A stretch of 64,000 nucleotides of DNA from NCBI GenBank assembly GCA_050084515.1, contig CM114274.1:13950001-14014000 (forward strand), given 5' to 3'. The notes under the pieces were generated by a model. It did no database searches. It was given only the letters and a program-made list of their open reading frames with translations, and was not told the origin of the DNA. Positions 60,508-64,000 of the stretch are shown here, piece by piece. The stretch comes from Blasia pusilla. Its lineage: Eukaryota > Marchantiophyta > Marchantiopsida > Blasiales. The position numbers and the translations under genes are program-made. Position 1 is the first letter of the stretch. Each line of letters starts with the position of its first letter.

Positions 60508-63500
60508 ACAGAAAGTAAGAAAAAAATACCGAGGGAGATAATTAATAATGAAAGAAAAGAAAAAACTCATCTCCACCTCAAAAATTGTCAAAACCACCAT
60601 TTTTTCGAAAAATAGAAGCAATACTGAAGAAAGTTCAAAAAAGTCTTTTCCTCATGAAGAGTGAGAAAAATTCGCAACAAATTATTGAAAAAAGTCGGAC
60701 TCCATAAGTATGTCCGAAGCCTACCTAAGATATGAAGAAAATTATGATCCGATTCAAATGCTATTCGAAGATGAGATAAAAGCCACGCACTGGAAGAACC
60801 AAGCAAATCACATTTTTTATTCCTAATTTCAGTTTTTAAATTCCTACAATAAAAGAATACCATTCGAGATATTTGAGACGACCGTGGTCTACAGTGCTCT
60901 ACACGTCAGTGAGTCCGTTTTGACAGGTATCGTAGGCGAACGTGACTCACCACGAACTTCCCATCGGTCTTCCGGTCGTCGGCCTCTGATAGTTCACCCG
61001 TACGCTTGACAACGACACGCCGCACGCGACGTGAGGCTTCAATGTAAGAGTTCGTATCTCCTGAGTCCTGACTCCTGAGCCCTGCGGGAAGCCGTCGGCA
61101 TTGGAGCATGGAGATCACAGGATTCGCGTCACCCTGTCTGCCGTTCAAACGCATGCGACTGCGTCCGACTACCGGACCTTCAGGGGTCCTTCACGGTGAC
61201 ATAGTGATCGCGCGGGAGATGACGAAAGCCTGCGACGATCAAATCACCGTGCTCTTACGGACAGGCTCGTCGGTCTTCCCTCCACATATTTCGCGAGATG
61301 GAATTCTCAGACGCTTACAGGTTCTCCGCGATTGTGATATCGATCAGATGACTCATAAACATGCCGAGTCCGGTTTTTAATCTAAAATTGGTGGTTTAGA
61401 CTACTAACTGATAGCTGAAATTAGAAAAGTAAGTTGATGATGAAGAATTTTTCACTTGAGTCGATTCTACTTACTCTTCTCTACATGGCCACAACAAACT
61501 GCACGTAGTCTGTTGCAAAGAAAGCATAACATTGCAAATGGGGATCCGCCAAGCCTGCCGTAACATCTCACGTGCTAAGTCAAGCCGCGTGGGCTGGAAC
61601 GACAGTACAGTGTTGACTGTGTTGAACGTGGAAAATTAGTGTACGTAGAGTCGTAGACTGGACGTCGGTAGACTTTCATCTCCTCCACCGGTGGCAAGTC
61701 TTAAGAGGATCAATTGTACGAAGGAATGTCTAGGACAGTGAACACCGAGAGAGAGTACAGTACAAGATCTCCCTTGCTCAAGAACTCGAGAAATATTTTG
61801 ACAGAGTTAACGCTTATAAGTCCTTCTAACTATTAGCATGTACATGATGTATTGAGGATACCCCGCAGACTGTGTACGTACTCTTCAGAGACGAGCTCCT
61901 CTCTGGATCAGCTTCGAGGAATGGGAGATTCGTCAAGACTTCCACGGGTCACAAGACATTGTGCGATCCTTGACTGAAATCTGGAGTATATGATCAACAA
62001 ATAGATTTCTTTAAGAATCTCGAACCCCACTTCGTGAGAGTAGCTCACGAGGCTAATGGCTTCCCATGCCTCAAACGCCAACTGGTCAATTCTTTCCTCC
62101 ATGGTCGAAGTTTTATGTATTGGAGTCTCAGAGGCACTTTTCATTCGGAGACTTTCCGTGAAAGAAAGTTCAGGTCTTCTTTTGTCATCGGCTAGCTATG
62201 TCTCTCTGTCACTCTGGCTATGCTTGCAGTGAAGCACGACGGTGATTTCTAAATTAGGACTCTACTCCCTTGAGGAGCAGAGTAGATGTCGACGCCGTAT
62301 GTCTGAAGTTTAGTCTGTTCCACTGCGATTGGCACTCGGTATCTTATGTCAACGCCTGCTACGAAGCTCAGTAGCTCACTGTAGCTGGACGGTTCCGTAT
62401 GCGACACCCGTGCTGTTTGCATTCATGAGTTGACATTGACATTGTCACTTCACATGCTTCAGGGAATCTGACGAGTGTTCCTTTTAAAAGAGAAAGTCTA
62501 TCTGCACGAGAATAACAGTTCGATTCGAATCCAAAGAAGACAATAGTCAAAAGTATAATCGTTTTATCTTAAGCAGTAAATCGTTTTTGATCTCTGTATA
62601 GCCGTGTGCAGAGCTCATCCTGTACATCTGTCAGTGAGTAGAAAGAAAACTCAACGCGATTGGAAATGGACTCAAAGTCGTGCGCAAAGTAGTTCTCCGG
62701 TAAATGATATTTCGAAAGTGTGATTGAGATGTAGACTCTTGATCAAGCAATTTTCCTTCACGACCCTAGCGTGTGTTTTCCTCGAACAGAAGACCTCTCT
62801 GTAATCTGATTAGACACCAGATGATAGTTGAAAATTTTGTTAGGCTTAGGTTTCGATTTTCCACAAGAAGACACCTTTGAATTTGAAATATAGGAAGCTC
62901 TTTTCTTTCTTAATCTAAAAATTATAGAGTTGGAGTTCAAAGGAGCCAGTCGGGCAGTAACAGTTCTATGAAAATCCATGATAATTGGTACTTCGGGGAT
63001 GGTTAACGTGCGTTCGAGAGCCCATTCAAGCCTCGCCGATTTTGAAGAAGAATTCACGAGGCTAGCTACAGAAAAGAAGAATTCGCGATTTCTACAGTGG
63101 TAGAGTTACGACTACGTATATGCAAACGAGCTTGCGTAAACTCGACTTCATTCCCATGTGAGGACCTGAAACCAACCTATAGAACTGAAAGGTGTTCTAG
63201 AGCTGTGTTGTAACTGTCAAGCTAAGAACATTTGAGAATATTGTATCAGGGGAGGTGTGAATCCTTCACCTATCGATCTAGCTAGAGTGTGAGCTTCGTT
63301 TCCGTTAACGTTATACGCGAGGCTCAGAAGATGTATGAACACCGGAGGAGGGGCAGCTTTGATAGAGTGTGTGCGTCCATAGACGAGAATTCATCACATA
63401 TTCCCGCGGTGGTTTTTCTCTTCCAAACCATAATTACACGCTTGCTTTGATTGTAACGCAGAATCGCCAGTTGCTCAATTACTTGTCGGCAAGTTGCGAC

Positions 63501-63790
63501 CTAGAGTTGCTCGATCTGCGACTGTTACAATGTAATTAATTTCGGCTTTCAGTCGCTGGGTGCTGGCTGACGGTGAAGAAATGCAATTTGGTTATCCAAA
63601 CATTGTGCCCACGTAAAACATGATATGTGAAAGAGCTTCTTTTATGAGTGACCGATCAATAAAGCTCGCTTAATGATCATGGGGTTTCCAAAGCTCTACA
63701 CCACCCCCTACAAACCTAACGTTTTCTTCCTAACTATTATGTACAAGTTTCCCTTTTTCAAGGTGTAATCCTCACAGACAGACCGCCATC
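60508..63790. other. Intergenic, mixed composition, no firm gene
   Basis: Two minus-strand frames look somewhat protein-like: 62144-61908 (78 codons, helical, with MEERIDQLAFEAWEAI) and 63057-62758 (99 codons). Neither has a recognisable domain or clear splice context. Treat both as unassigned. Confidence 0.35.
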
Positions 63791-63792
63791 GC

Positions 63793-63800
63793 TATATATT
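63793..63800 (+). promoter_or_regulatory. TATA box of a gene at the right edge
   Basis: TATATATT in the context GCTATATATTATC, about 75 bp upstream of the ATG at 63874, a good distance for a TATA promoter with a short leader. Confidence 0.4.
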
Positions 63801-63873
63801 ATCTCGGAAGTTTCATCTACCTAAAGATTCTTTTGTTAGCTGGGCTGCGGACGAGGCTTAAAGAAGCTTTGAC

Positions 63874-64000
63874 ATGTTGATCAGTGAAGAACCTAGTACC
63901 GTAGCCGTTGGAATAGGGTGCGACCTCTTCAAAGTAACCAAAAAAGTGTCAGCTTCAAGCAAGCGCAAAAGCGAAGGACCTCATTTTCAAGGATCAGTCC
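63874..64000 (+). CDS. Possible 5' end of a gene running off the right edge
   Basis: The ATG at 63874-63876 opens 42 codons to the window end without a stop. The peptide begins MLISEEPSTVAVGIGCDLFK and continues with a Lys/Ser-rich stretch. An in-frame TAA lies just upstream, so this is the first ATG of its frame, and a TATA box precedes it by 75 bp. I do not recognise the family. It is short and may be chance, but promoter and frame agree. Confidence 0.35.
   Translation, partial: MLISEEPSTVAVGIGCDLFKVTKKVSASSKRKSEGPHFQGSV

Overview
The window looks like a gene-poor stretch of a land-plant nuclear genome. The only clearly intact cellular gene I can assemble is a spliced group IIb WRKY transcription factor (about 32.4-36.4 kb), and WRKY IIb with a VQR-type intron is a plant hallmark. 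Low gene density, short spliceosomal introns and the transposon families present suggest a non-seed plant (bryophyte, lycophyte or fern) or another plant with a repeat-rich genome. The species cannot be fixed from the sequence.

Layout. 0-9.9 kb: mostly unassigned intergenic DNA, with a possible partial gene running off the left edge (minus strand) and a weak TATA-plus-ORF candidate at 0.85-1.2 kb. 10-13.3 kb: remnants and one full copy of a short hAT-like non-autonomous element. 14.5-26.2 kb: three decayed copies of one non-LTR retroelement family (reverse transcriptase plus a C-terminal CCHC/restriction-like endonuclease region): a 5'-truncated piece (+), a long copy (-) and a long copy (+), the two long ones lying head to head. 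27-31 kb: GC-rich tandem repeats and a second hAT-like copy. 31.3-36.4 kb: WRKY gene and its upstream region. 39.25 kb: a near-perfect long hairpin. 41.5 kb: tandem repeats. 56.75 kb: third hAT-like copy with a perfect 8-bp target duplication. 60.3 kb: a fresh 116-bp tandem duplication. 63.8 kb to the end: a TATA box followed by an ORF running off the right edge.

The most unusual object is a composite DNA transposon at about 42.81-54.88 kb. Polypurine terminal inverted repeats enclose two divergent genes. The minus-strand gene is a Mutator/KDZ-like transposase with a DDE-type core and SWIM zinc finger. The plus-strand gene is a multi-exon accessory gene whose predicted product joins a coiled-coil N-terminus, a ParB-like domain and a divergent beta-class DNA methyltransferase. 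TATA boxes face outward from the intergenic region between them. That region and the introns are packed with roughly forty copies of a 27-bp palindrome (consensus half-site GCAACCCGTCGGA), including an 11-unit array with a 67-bp period and a 9-unit array with a 64-bp period. The palindromes skip the exons. Both genes carry premature stops and frameshifts, so this copy looks dead or dying, but the reading frames persist on both sides of the stops. A 172-bp inverted duplication of a transposase exon (98% identical arms) could give hairpin RNA.

How it fits together (inference): the ParB/methyltransferase protein and the palindromes may form a protein-site pair used for element maintenance, transposition or self-modification. 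The host seems to have silenced and mutated these elements. Two premature stops in one retroelement copy sit exactly where its sister copy has Gln and Arg codons, as expected from C-to-T decay.
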